DNA of 34,932 nt from a virus: the IMG/VR virus record IMGVR_UViG_3300001473_000016, positions 1 through 34,932 of that record; one strand, written 5' to 3'. The number at the start of each line of letters is the position of its first letter. Within the stretch, counting starts at the first letter, position 1. Below the pieces are notes generated by a model. It did no database searches, was not told where the DNA came from, and saw only the letters and a list, made by a program, of their open reading frames with translations. Positions 1 to 7,515 of this stretch are shown piece after piece. The translations under genes were made by a program, and so were the position numbers.

Positions 1-15
1 ACGCCTAGCCCCAAC

Positions 16-61
16 CACCCACCAGGGGAGCATAATTGCCCCCACCAGTGGAGATTGGCCG
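16..61. repeat. 46-bp direct repeat, copy 1
   Basis: These 46 bases recur exactly at 185-230. Each copy contains an imperfect hairpin (GGGGAGCA, loop, TGCCCCC) and the short dyad CCACcaGTGG. The repeat lies just beyond the last gene of the leftward operon. It could be a tandem terminator or a dispersed intergenic element. It does not match the tRNA-Asn 3' end, so it is not the attachment site. Confidence 0.85.
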
Positions 62-184
62 AATTTGGTGTGGGATAGCGCGGGAATTTTGGTGCTGGCG
101 ACAACGCGCGTCCCCCGACTGAACGCTGCCGCCAGACACCGCGCTCGAAGCGTGACGGACGAGCGCATCAAAACTGAGTGAAAA

Positions 185-230
185 CACCCACCAGGGGAGC
201 ATAATTGCCCCCACCAGTGGAGATTGGCCG
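185..230. repeat. 46-bp direct repeat, copy 2
   Basis: This is identical to 16-61 and separated from it by 123 bases that hold no convincing gene. It ends about 10 bases before the stop codon of the nucleotide kinase gene, so leftward transcripts would run through both copies. On the minus strand the hairpin is followed by TGGTGGGTGTTTT, which is a poor U-tract, so terminator function is uncertain. Confidence 0.85.
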
Positions 231-240
231 GCTGGTTAGG

Positions 241-744
241 TCACCAGCCGCAAAAAAGATCGCCTACAGTGGCCCATAAGTCGTCGAGAGAGCCATTATT
301 GTCGATCCAGCGCATGGTGGTAGGGTCGGGCTCAATTGTCATCGATCCTGAGCTTTCTGACGGCACTCCACGTTTCGAAGCGTCGACCCAGACAATCACG
401 TCGAAGAGATCGCGTGAGGCTTGGTACTCGCGATCTGAGCGCATGCCGATGTAGATATCGGCTTCTGCAAGGATCTCCTTCGCCAGCCGGGCTGGATCTT
501 CGCGATTGTACTCGACGATTATGTCATGCCAGAGGTCGCGGTGATTGACGCGATCAGCATAGCACTCCTCAACGGAGCCGTAGAACAGGCCGTGCTCCTC
601 AAGAGCGGGCTTCACTGCCTTTTCGGCCAGGAACAGGCTAGAGCTGCGGAAGGTGAAGCCATATTCGGCCTCAAGCATCTCCGCGACTGTGTCTTTGCCG
701 TGCCTGGCATAGCCAAGGATCAGGATCTTGGGCTTTTTAGCCAT
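241..744 (-). CDS. Deoxynucleoside monophosphate kinase-like P-loop protein
   Basis: The product has 167 aa. A Walker A loop stands at the N-terminus (G11-Y-A-R-H-G16-K17-D18-T19) after a hydrophobic beta strand, followed by a compact alpha/beta domain. A second strand-like stretch (DVIVWVDA, about residues 115-122) precedes the C-terminal part. Phage dNMP kinases of this kind phosphorylate deoxynucleoside monophosphates and raise precursor pools for phage DNA synthesis; the same fold is also used by other small kinases, so the substrate is inferred. It is the last gene of the leftward operon, about 40 bp after the metallophosphoesterase. Position after the lysis cassette suggests a late-expressed accessory function. 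Confidence 0.7.
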   Translation of the reverse strand: MAKKPKILILGYARHGKDTVAEMLEAEYGFTFRSSSLFLAEKAVKPALEEHGLFYGSVEECYADRVNHRDLWHDIIVEYNREDPARLAKEILAEADIYIGMRSDREYQASRDLFDVIVWVDASKRGVPSESSGSMTIEPDPTTMRWIDNNGSLDDLWATVGDLFCGW

Positions 745-786
745 GACGCGACCTATTCGGCTGGATGCGCGATTGCTTTGCGGCCG

Positions 787-2052
787 TCATGCTTGCTCCT
801 CATGATGATAGAGATCGCCCTCGTCAGGATGGGCAAGGTTGATCTGGCGCCTGGTCGTCACCCCACGCTCGGGATGGACCGACAGCAGCCACTGCACTGG
901 CGGGGAGGGCTTGGCCCGGATCTTCAGGCGCGCGTATTCGCTGAAACCCGGGATGCATCCATTGCCCCAGCCGTACTCAGTCTCAACAGCGGTGTGGAAG
1001 TGGCCAGTCAGGACGTAATCGACGCGCTTATTGGCCTGCATGTAGGTCTCGACAAGCTTGCGGTGCCCTTTGGTGATGGGAGCGACTGGGCCGATATAGC
1101 CGGTGCCTCCGCCCGTTCCCATCATGTCGCCGTGGGTCAGCAGGAACTTGAAGCCATAGATCTCGAACAGGGCGTCATTCTCTGGCGGCAGGAAGAACTG
1201 CACGTCCGGATCGTCCTTGAAGCACATCTCAAGGTGCCAGGAGATGATCGTGTCGAAGCTGGTCTCGACATAACCCTTGTGGCGCGGTTTCCTCGTCGTG
1301 CGATCGTGATTGCCTGGCACGCGCACCACGCGGATCGGGCACTTCAGTGCATCGCGCAGAGTCTCGATGCCCCAGCGGACATGGGCGCAGTAATCACGGA
1401 CGGCCGGAATACTTGAGAGATCGTTGGTCTCTGCCAATTCCTCATGGATCGAGCCTGAGATACTGTCCCCGCCCATGCAATAGACAAGTTCGGGCGGGCT
1501 GTTAGGGGCATAGGGTGGTTGGCAGCACTTGATGGTGCTTTCGATCAGGCGCTTATAGCGATCCGAGGCGATGTTTCGGTTGTAGGAATTGAGACCGCCC
1601 ATCTCCTCGCGCTTGATCACTTCGCCCCATTGCTCATCAGACTGGAACAGGAGCGGGATTTCGGCTGCATCTGGCTCGCCGCCCTTGAAGACGATGGGGT
1701 GATCGATTGGATCGATCGGCTCACCCATGCCGAAGATTTGGTCGCGGAAGTCCTCGATCGCATTGAGTTCGCGATTTGCTGCGTTGAGCTCGCGCTTGAG
1801 GGCCGCTTTGTCGTCTAGGAGACGGCGGCGTTGGCGCTCCGCAAGGGGCACCTCTTCGACGGGTTTCCCAGCCGGGGTGCCGGCATCTTCAGGTGTCCAG
1901 TCTTTGAAGGTGGCCTGAGCGACCTGTAAACGGCTCCTGAAGGTCGTGTAATTGACCCCGAGGGCTTCGGCTGCATCTTTCTGAGTTTTGTGCTCAGAAG
2001 CAGCCTGTAGGGTCCTGAGCAGGGTTTCTGGGTCGTGGCCTGGGTTGGGCAC
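787..2052 (-). CDS. Calcineurin-like metallophosphoesterase with N-terminal HTH
   Basis: The product has about 421 aa from a GTG start; GAGG lies 9 bases upstream, whereas the TTG two codons earlier (2058) would be only 3 bases from it. The first 45 residues look like a helix-turn-helix (TQKDAAEALGVNYTTFRSRL). A charged coiled-coil-like stretch follows. The catalytic part has the metallophosphoesterase signatures in order: MGGDSISG, VPGNHDR, LTHGDMM and LTGHFHT, which supply the two-metal ligands. The substrate is not evident. Alternatives are a nucleic-acid phosphoesterase or a DNA-repair type nuclease. It sits between the spanin genes and the nucleotide kinase. Confidence 0.8.
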   Translation of the reverse strand: MPNPGHDPETLLRTLQAASEHKTQKDAAEALGVNYTTFRSRLQVAQATFKDWTPEDAGTPAGKPVEEVPLAERQRRRLLDDKAALKRELNAANRELNAIEDFRDQIFGMGEPIDPIDHPIVFKGGEPDAAEIPLLFQSDEQWGEVIKREEMGGLNSYNRNIASDRYKRLIESTIKCCQPPYAPNSPPELVYCMGGDSISGSIHEELAETNDLSSIPAVRDYCAHVRWGIETLRDALKCPIRVVRVPGNHDRTTRKPRHKGYVETSFDTIISWHLEMCFKDDPDVQFFLPPENDALFEIYGFKFLLTHGDMMGTGGGTGYIGPVAPITKGHRKLVETYMQANKRVDYVLTGHFHTAVETEYGWGNGCIPGFSEYARLKIRAKPSPPVQWLLSVHPERGVTTRRQINLAHPDEGDLYHHEEQA

Positions 2053-2110
2053 AAGCAATATCCTCGATAGTTTCCGAAGGGCAGGGGACGCTTCAGATCA
2101 TCGAGCCGCG

Positions 2111-2473
2111 CTAGAAGACGCCAAGGAATCTCGGTGCGGCACGCTTGATCGCCCGTGCATCCTCCTCCTCGCACCGCTCGTGGGTCTCGATTATGACCTC
2201 CTTCTCCTCAAACTCCTGATCCTTCGCCGCGGTTTGAGCGACCCCAAACACGCGCCAGCGATCGGCCAGATATTCGACGTAAAGGGTGTAGGCCTCGGTG
2301 TTTCGCTCAGCATTGGGTGCTGGCAGCAAGTCCGGCAATTTAGCCCCAGGCACGGGGTCCTTGAGCTGCTCGGGAATTTGGCCAGAGCAGCGAGCCTTGT
2401 CGGGTGTGATTGGTGGAGGGGTGAGGCAGCCAGCAAGGCAACATGCCAGCGCAACGATAGCTAGGTTCCGCAT
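2111..2473 (-). CDS. Putative outer-membrane spanin lipoprotein (Rz1-like)
   Basis: The product has 120 aa and starts at ATG 2473 (TAATG overlap with the stop of the upstream gene). The N-terminus is a lipoprotein signal: MRN, a hydrophobic run, and lipobox LAGC with the lipidated Cys at residue 16. Proline-rich TPPPIT follows at once, as in Rz1. The mature chain is longer than lambda Rz1 and has a charged helical C-terminal half. With the preceding membrane-anchored coiled-coil protein it would form a two-component spanin that fuses inner and outer membranes in the last step of lysis. The call rests on signal, order and neighbour. Confidence 0.65.
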   Translation of the reverse strand: MRNLAIVALACCLAGCLTPPPITPDKARCSGQIPEQLKDPVPGAKLPDLLPAPNAERNTEAYTLYVEYLADRWRVFGVAQTAAKDQEFEEKEVIIETHERCEEEDARAIKRAAPRFLGVF

Positions 2474-2823
2474 TATTCTTCCTCCGGGCAATAGGCTGGA
2501 TCAAGCTCGCACAGTGCCGCTGTAGCTATTGCCTCCTTTTCGGCTTGGGTTGGGGCTTGCGCGATTTCCACCTTCGTGGATTCGACGACGCTCCGACTTT
2601 GCTCGCGCGCTTCATCGAGCTCGGCGAGGTCATTGAAGGTCTCTTGTGCAGTTCGAACTGCGGCTCCGGCACGCTCGCTATCGATCTCGGCGATGACTTC
2701 GGCGTTGCCCACAACGAGATCGCGCACAAAGGTGAAGACGAGGACAACCAGCGCGACAGTGATCAATGCGCTGACGATGCGACCGAGCGGGGTCAGGCTC
2801 TTGAAGAACTTGATAACGGGCAT
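2473..2823 (-). CDS. Putative inner-membrane spanin (Rz-like)
   Basis: The product has 116 aa and starts at ATG 2823 (TGATG overlap with the desaturase gene). One N-terminal transmembrane helix (about residues 15-35, SALITVALVVLVFTFV) is followed by a long charged helical region rich in A, E, R and Q that should form a coiled coil in the periplasm. This is the topology of an i-spanin. It is directly followed by a lipoprotein gene, the usual o-spanin partner. The C-terminus has two cysteines (ALCELDPAYCPEEE), which could make a disulfide-linked dimer; that is inference. Confidence 0.65.
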   Translation of the reverse strand: MPVIKFFKSLTPLGRIVSALITVALVVLVFTFVRDLVVGNAEVIAEIDSERAGAAVRTAQETFNDLAELDEAREQSRSVVESTKVEIAQAPTQAEKEAIATAALCELDPAYCPEEE

Positions 2824-3353
2824 CAGACGGTCTCCTGCTTTGACACAGGACGGATTCCGATCAGCGCGAGACCGCGCTCCAGCCAATACCAGAACCGGAT
2901 CAACTCGAGCCATGGGTTCAGCCAGCCGGACAGGGTGCAGTAATGCGTCGTCATGCTGCCCCGGTGGTGGCGGGAATGCTGCGCCGGTCGCTGAAAGATG
3001 CCAGTCTCTTGCAAGGCAGAGATCCACGCAGGTCGATCAGTCTTGTGCGCCCAGGCATGGGTCTCGTTGGCAAGCGCGCCGCCTAGGGTTGCTGCAAGCC
3101 ACACCCAGGAGAAACCGAACGCAGCCAGCCAGGCGAGCGATATTGGGGCAACAGCCAACCAGGTGGTCCAGTTGCGATCGAAGAATGAGCTGGCGAGGAA
3201 TGCCTGCGGATCAGTGTGGTGCAATTCGTTGGGCGCACCCACCAGAGCACCTAGCAAGGGCGTGCTGCTGGTGATGAATTGGTCCTCGAACCAGTGAACG
3301 ACACCAGAGAGGAAGTCTGCGATCAGCCATCCGGCGAGAAGGAGCAGGATCAT
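2823..3353 (-). CDS. Kua/CarF/TMEM189-family lipid desaturase-like membrane protein
   Basis: The product has 176 aa. The start is ATG 3353: it overlaps the amidase stop as ATGA and has AAGGAG 7 bases upstream. The histidine-rich pattern of the plasmanylethanolamine desaturase family (PF10520) is recognisable: ADFLSGVVHW with H20, NELHHTDP with H45/H46, NETHAWAHK with H99/H103, QHSRHH with H126/H129/H130, then HYCTLSGWLNPWLE. Hydrophobic segments lie at about residues 1-12, 62-95 and 145-165. Family members use a di-iron-like His cluster to introduce the vinyl-ether bond of plasmalogens or for similar lipid desaturation. Here it is embedded in the lysis cassette between endolysin and spanins, so a membrane-modifying role during lysis or lysogeny is possible but unproven. 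Confidence 0.8.
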   Translation of the reverse strand: MILLLLAGWLIADFLSGVVHWFEDQFITSSTPLLGALVGAPNELHHTDPQAFLASSFFDRNWTTWLAVAPISLAWLAAFGFSWVWLAATLGGALANETHAWAHKTDRPAWISALQETGIFQRPAQHSRHHRGSMTTHYCTLSGWLNPWLELIRFWYWLERGLALIGIRPVSKQETV

Positions 3354-3946
3354 AGCGACACTCCTTCGATTGAGGCCCACCATTCGCCTGCATCAAAGCA
3401 GGGACAATCCTTGGCGACATTGGGGTGATCGCGGTGCCCAAGCACTTCAGCGAATGGATAGGCCTTGGTCAGGGCACCCACCAGGCGAGCCATGGCATCC
3501 TTCTGGGCGGCGGTCCTGGTGTCGGTGGACTTGCCATTCAAATCCAGGCCGCCCGCATATACAATCCCGATCGACCCTTGGTTGTGGTGGCGGACATGAA
3601 TACCGGTGACATTCTCGTCGAGCCCACGCTCGATCGTGCCATCAAGCCTGATCAGATAGTGATAGCCGACCCGGCTCCAGCCGCGCCCGCGGGGCTTGGG
3701 GTCAGTGTGCCAGCGCTCTACCTCTTCAATACTGACATCGCGCCCAATTCTGGTCGCGGTGCAATGGATGACGATGCGCTCGATGTTCTCGCCAGTACCC
3801 TGGACCAATGAGTCCGGCGCAACAGGAGGTGTGGCCTCACCCAACGCTTCGAGCGCCTTACGTGCAGTTTGTGGGCCGAACTTGCCGTCGACAGTGGCGC
3901 CGACGCGGCGCTGCAGCTGCCTGGTTAGATCGCGCAATTCAGACAT
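3350..3946 (-). CDS. Endolysin: N-acetylmuramoyl-L-alanine amidase (Amidase_2)
   Basis: The product has 198 aa. Residues 5-36 resemble a short peptidoglycan-binding repeat (LQRRVGATVDGKFGPQTARK). The catalytic domain follows from about residue 55: VIHCTAT with zinc ligand H61, GYHYLIRLDGT, GSIGIVYAGG, and GHRDHP...KDCPCFD with H171 and C181, as in T7 lysozyme. It cleaves the amide bond between MurNAc and the stem peptide. There is no signal peptide, so release should depend on the adjacent holin-type proteins. Its stop overlaps the start of the desaturase gene. A GGAG precedes the ATG. Confidence 0.9.
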   Translation of the reverse strand: MSELRDLTRQLQRRVGATVDGKFGPQTARKALEALGEATPPVAPDSLVQGTGENIERIVIHCTATRIGRDVSIEEVERWHTDPKPRGRGWSRVGYHYLIRLDGTIERGLDENVTGIHVRHHNQGSIGIVYAGGLDLNGKSTDTRTAAQKDAMARLVGALTKAYPFAEVLGHRDHPNVAKDCPCFDAGEWWASIEGVSL

Positions 3947-3998
3947 GGGGGATTCTCCTCATTTGCAAGGATTGAATGGGTTTCGGTTGTGGGGTCGG

Positions 3999-4274
3999 CT
4001 ATTTCAGTAGCGGGCAGGTCTCGCGGCGCTTGCGCCACACCCAAAGGAACGCGAAAACCAGCATCGCGACGTGAGCTGTGTCGAAGATCCAGCGGAACTG
4101 GGGGAGCATTGCCGGATCGAACCAGAACATCATGCGCCCTGTTCCAAACAGCATGACAGTGACGGCAAGCAGCCAGCACATCCAGCGATCAAGGCCGTCC
4201 CTGTCGATCGAGGCCGCATGCCAGAGCAGGACCAGCGATGCCGGGAGGTAGAGGATCCAGATCAATTCGATCAT
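3999..4274 (-). CDS. Small three-helix membrane protein in the lysis cassette
   Basis: The product has 91 aa and starts at ATG 4274 (ATGA overlap with the upstream holin-like gene). Three hydrophobic helices are visible: about residues 3-20 (LIWILYLPASLVLLW), 31-48 (WMCWLLAVTVMLFG) and 65-82 (TAHVAMLVFAFLWVW). The tail is basic (RKRRE). It could be a holin, an antiholin or a holin accessory protein. No specific family was recognised; the call follows size, topology and position immediately before the endolysin. Confidence 0.6.
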   Translation of the reverse strand: MIELIWILYLPASLVLLWHAASIDRDGLDRWMCWLLAVTVMLFGTGRMMFWFDPAMLPQFRWIFDTAHVAMLVFAFLWVWRKRRETCPLLK

Positions 4275-4639
4275 TGACCATCTCCTCGTTTCCAAGGCAG
4301 CGACATATTGCCACTCGCTGCGCGCCGCGCGAGCCATGGTGACGCAAGCCCGGCAACACCCATGACAAGTGGCAGGGGCAGGGCAGAGACCCAGCCGATC
4401 CATGCGCCGCCCGCGGCAAAGTGAGGATGCGCCATCCCGGCAAACGCGCCGATCACCATCGCGACGACGACAGTGAGAGGCAGCGTCAGACGCTCGGTTG
4501 GCGGACTCACGACCATACCGACAAAACCACCTGCCACGGCAAAGAACATGCCGGCGACGATGTAGGGCCAGGGTGCGGCAAAGCCGAGTGCTCCGGTGAT
4601 CAGCGCCATGTAGCCGCTGAACTTGGCTTCAGGTATCAA
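4271..4639 (-). CDS. Putative holin
   Basis: The product has 122 aa from a TTG start at 4639, which has GGAGAG 5 bases upstream. Three to four hydrophobic segments are visible (about residues 9-22, 24-46, 53-70 and 80-100), and the C-terminus is basic (ARRAASGN..LPWKRGDGQ). A holin would form inner-membrane lesions that release the signal-less endolysin. It is the first gene of the lysis cassette, after the tail fibre genes. The family was not recognised, so the function is from topology and gene order. Confidence 0.55.
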   Translation of the reverse strand: MIPEAKFSGYMALITGALGFAAPWPYIVAGMFFAVAGGFVGMVVSPPTERLTLPLTVVVAMVIGAFAGMAHPHFAAGGAWIGWVSALPLPLVMGVAGLASPWLARRAASGNMSLPWKRGDGQ

Positions 4640-4666
4640 CAGGACTCTCCAATGATGGTGCGACCG

Positions 4667-5452
4667 CTATGCGGCCAAAGTGATCGAGTAGCGCGCGGCG
4701 AGATAGGCCCGGATTAGGTCGCCCAGCTCGGTGAAGGCAGCGGATTGGATGGGGACGGTAAGGTCGAAGAATTCGGGAATGTCGCCCGTGAATGGGAAGT
4801 CCGTGTCCGTCGACGTGAAGCCGATCGTGGGGACAACGCTGGCCGACACATCGTTGTAGGCATCCATCGCCAGCAGATCCCAAGTGCCGTTGTTCACGCG
4901 CATTGCCTGACCGTCAGCCTCAGGTGAGACGGACCACTCCATGAGCTGAATGGCGTCGTAGCCAGTCAAAATGTTTCCGGCCGTCGTTAGGCCCTGACCG
5001 GTATAGAGATGACCTTTCAACAGATTGTGGCCCAGCCGCAAATCATTGGAGAGATCGGCAGCGCCAAACAGCACCTTGTTTCCGCTTGGTACGGAAGGAA
5101 TTGAGAAGACAGCCAGCGCCGAGAAGGCACCGCGCAATGCCTGCCAATCACCGACCAGGCCCTCAGCTCCAGCAAATGTCATGGCGGGAAGCCCTGTTCC
5201 CTCAAAGTCGGCCGTCAGGGTTGGTGCGTTCGTCGTCAGCACGGTCTCGCCATAGGTCCGCTCGCGATGGCGTCGTTCGCGCCAGCGGTGATCGGTCAGC
5301 ACCTTGGTAACCGGGTCGTAGTTCTCAGCTCTTCCCCAGAACGCCACACGCGGATCGCGCGCAATGCGGTTCTCAAGGTCTGAAACAACTGCGGCGAGCG
5401 TCTGTGCGCTAGGCACAGCCTCGCTCATCAAGCGTGCGGGAAAGTTGGTCAC
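4667..5452 (-). CDS. LamG/concanavalin-like tail or receptor-binding protein
   Basis: The product has 261 aa from a GTG start that overlaps the fibre stop (GTGA). AGAGGG precedes it. The C-terminal two thirds look like a jelly-roll LamG/ConA-type lectin domain: LVGDWQALRGAFSALAVFSI, a core of beta strands, and the typical final motif ELGDLIRAYLAARYSI. The N-terminal 40 residues resemble a small adaptor. Such proteins bind glycans or decorate fibres. It is encoded right after the long fibre and before the holin, so it is likely part of the adsorption apparatus. Confidence 0.65.
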   Translation of the reverse strand: MTNFPARLMSEAVPSAQTLAAVVSDLENRIARDPRVAFWGRAENYDPVTKVLTDHRWRERRHRERTYGETVLTTNAPTLTADFEGTGLPAMTFAGAEGLVGDWQALRGAFSALAVFSIPSVPSGNKVLFGAADLSNDLRLGHNLLKGHLYTGQGLTTAGNILTGYDAIQLMEWSVSPEADGQAMRVNNGTWDLLAMDAYNDVSASVVPTIGFTSTDTDFPFTGDIPEFFDLTVPIQSAAFTELGDLIRAYLAARYSITLAA

Positions 5453-7500
5453 GAAATGCCCTCTCGATAGTCGGATGCAAACCAGTTTGGCAGGGCCAGT
5501 CCGGACAGCGCGCCAAGGGTGGTGTCGGTGTCAGAGATGTTGACACCTGCGCTCGTGGCCTCGGTCGGGTCTTGCCCTACAGTTGTGGCGGATGTCGCAG
5601 ACGAGCCTGAATAGAGTGCTCCATTCTGCGGTGTTCCATCCAAGGTGAAGATCAATCCGCCAGCCGTGTTGTCGATGGTCGGGTTGCCGACCAACTCGAC
5701 TCCATTCGCGACACCATCCTCGAAGTTGAAGCCTAGGTTTGGCCGCGCGACAACGGGATCGTAGTTTTCCTTCAGGGTGCCGGTGTAGGATTGGCAAGGC
5801 ACGAACAGCGAAGTGCCGTTGCGCTCGACGGGCTTTGCGTGATCAAACCCTGTGTGGCGCCAATTGCCGCGCTCGATGTAGAGCAAGACCTTGCCCATGT
5901 ACTCGCCCATGAGCCGGGGACTCAGGGGAACGCCGTGGACGCCATCATAGGTCTCAAGGAAATAGCCAGGGCCAACCAGGTGCAGCTGCGGCGACTGGCG
6001 CACGGCATCAAGCGTTCCATGCCAGACGCGCCGGCATTCTTCGTTGGTGGATGCCTGGTAGGTGGCGTTGCCGCTTTGCCAGGTTAGGATCGGATGGGCC
6101 TGCTCTCCAGCCGTTTTGCAGACAGCGAGCTCAAGCTCGTCGGCTACTCGCTCCAGCAGGGCGTCGCGCTGCTGCTCTCGCGTGAAATTGGCCAGAATGT
6201 GAGCGTGATCGTGGATCAGGACGGAAGCTCTCTCCCGAATCTGACGTGAGGAGAGAAGATGCCAAGCGATCTTGGAGCGATGTGTATTGCTCCAGTTTTC
6301 GGTGCCCGGTCCAAGGTCATCGAGATCCCGACCACCTTCGCCATTGATGGTGAAGCCAATTTGGATGTCAGGATCATCAACGCCAGCCAGGAGCTGCGCG
6401 GCCATGCCCGATGCGAAGGTCTCGCCGTATTGCGATTGGCTTGGCGACTGTACCTCTGTCAGCTGGACAATGCCGGTGATCTCCCCGGGAATAAGCTGCT
6501 GTGAATCGTTGATCGCGGCCCGCGAGCTGTCGAGATAGACACGCGGCCCATTGTTGGCCCCAGACAGGCCGAGCATCACGGCTCGCGCATCTGAGAAGGT
6601 GGGGCTGGCCAGTTGGCCATTTGTGTTGGAAACCGCGATGGATTGCCCACCGCCTCTGATCAGATCCAGCCGAGACGTACTTGCGAGCATTGGCTGCTGT
6701 TCGCCACCTGAAGCGTTCATGGTGAAGGCCTCAGGGAAGCCGTTGCGATCGGTTAGGAATGAAATCAGACCGCCGTTGAGCGGCTCAACGGCCCAGTTTC
6801 GACCCTCACAGGTGAGCTGAGAGACAGATCCGCGTGTCGTTCGAATATGGACTTGCTCGACGCCATTCACTGGTGAAACGAAGTAGACCGGACGGTCTGA
6901 ATCGTTGGACCTGAGGTGGAAGCCGTCAGACCGGGTGCCGGCGATAAAGTCGCCATCGCTGTCGCGCTCGAAGAATGCGGCGCCAGACTCGTCACCTGCC
7001 CCCTTGGTTGCGGCGTCGACCGCGGAAACGGCAGTATCCCTAGCGGCCTCTGTTTCGGTCTTGATTGCCTCAAGCGAGGTCTGCAGCGAACCGCCAATCG
7101 CTGTCAGCGTCACCTCTATCGTGTCGCCATGGAAGTCCTGCCCAGCGGTAGTGACATTCAGCCTCACATCAGTGATCAGCTGCTGCGCACCGCCTGAAGG
7201 TGTGCCAAGCAGATCACCGAACATAGTGAAGTTTCCAGTGGTGTCCGCGATACCAGCCAGTGTCGCCTGATCGATCACGATCTGGAGGGCGCCATTTGCC
7301 GCATCAACCAGCTCAAAGCCTTGCGCTCCTGCGCTTGGAGCCATGGCCAACTGAATCTCGGCCGACTGGTCAGCAAACCGAAAGAGGTCGAGCACAAAGG
7401 TCCAGCCGGTGATATCCAGGACTGAGCCATCTGTGTCTTTGAGCAATAGGGTCTTATCGAACGCCACGCTCTCGCGGGCGTACAACCTGAGCTTGTCCAT
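5449..7500 (-). CDS. Tail fibre with SGNH/sialate esterase-like domain
   Basis: The product has 683 aa. Residues 1-135 look like a BppU-type beta-rich attachment domain (DTDGSVLDITGWTFVLDL...). A short helical spacer (about 140-168) follows. From about 279 to 540 there is an SGNH-hydrolase-like pattern: GGGQSIAVSN with candidate nucleophile S287, NGEGGRDL (387-392), LIHDHAHILAN (428-438), and YDGVHGVPLSPRLMGEYM with D519/H522 matching the DxxH of block V. The C-terminus is Thr/Ser/Gly rich. It may deacetylate a surface polysaccharide during adsorption. The esterase assignment is from motifs only. It follows the tip protein gene, where host-range proteins usually lie. Confidence 0.65.
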   Translation of the reverse strand: MDKLRLYARESVAFDKTLLLKDTDGSVLDITGWTFVLDLFRFADQSAEIQLAMAPSAGAQGFELVDAANGALQIVIDQATLAGIADTTGNFTMFGDLLGTPSGGAQQLITDVRLNVTTAGQDFHGDTIEVTLTAIGGSLQTSLEAIKTETEAARDTAVSAVDAATKGAGDESGAAFFERDSDGDFIAGTRSDGFHLRSNDSDRPVYFVSPVNGVEQVHIRTTRGSVSQLTCEGRNWAVEPLNGGLISFLTDRNGFPEAFTMNASGGEQQPMLASTSRLDLIRGGGQSIAVSNTNGQLASPTFSDARAVMLGLSGANNGPRVYLDSSRAAINDSQQLIPGEITGIVQLTEVQSPSQSQYGETFASGMAAQLLAGVDDPDIQIGFTINGEGGRDLDDLGPGTENWSNTHRSKIAWHLLSSRQIRERASVLIHDHAHILANFTREQQRDALLERVADELELAVCKTAGEQAHPILTWQSGNATYQASTNEECRRVWHGTLDAVRQSPQLHLVGPGYFLETYDGVHGVPLSPRLMGEYMGKVLLYIERGNWRHTGFDHAKPVERNGTSLFVPCQSYTGTLKENYDPVVARPNLGFNFEDGVANGVELVGNPTIDNTAGGLIFTLDGTPQNGALYSGSSATSATTVGQDPTEATSAGVNISDTDTTLGALSGLALPNWFASDYREGIS

Positions 7501-7515
7501 AACTTCTCTCGTTAC

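Noticed and set aside
5-214. Minus-strand 69-codon frame across the two direct repeats
   Set aside because: Its ends are made of the repeat, and the protein has no folded look; more likely a by-product of the repeated non-coding sequence.
16-230. Direct repeats as attachment sites
   Set aside because: They do not match the tRNA 3' end, are only 169 bases apart and both lie at the same side.
526-1416. Plus-strand open frame of 296 codons
   Set aside because: It lies antisense to the metallophosphoesterase, whose motifs (GNHD, GHFH) are clear; the plus frame has no recognisable motif.
4667-7500. Diversity-generating retroelement targeting the fibre
   Set aside because: No reverse transcriptase or template/variable repeat pair is visible.
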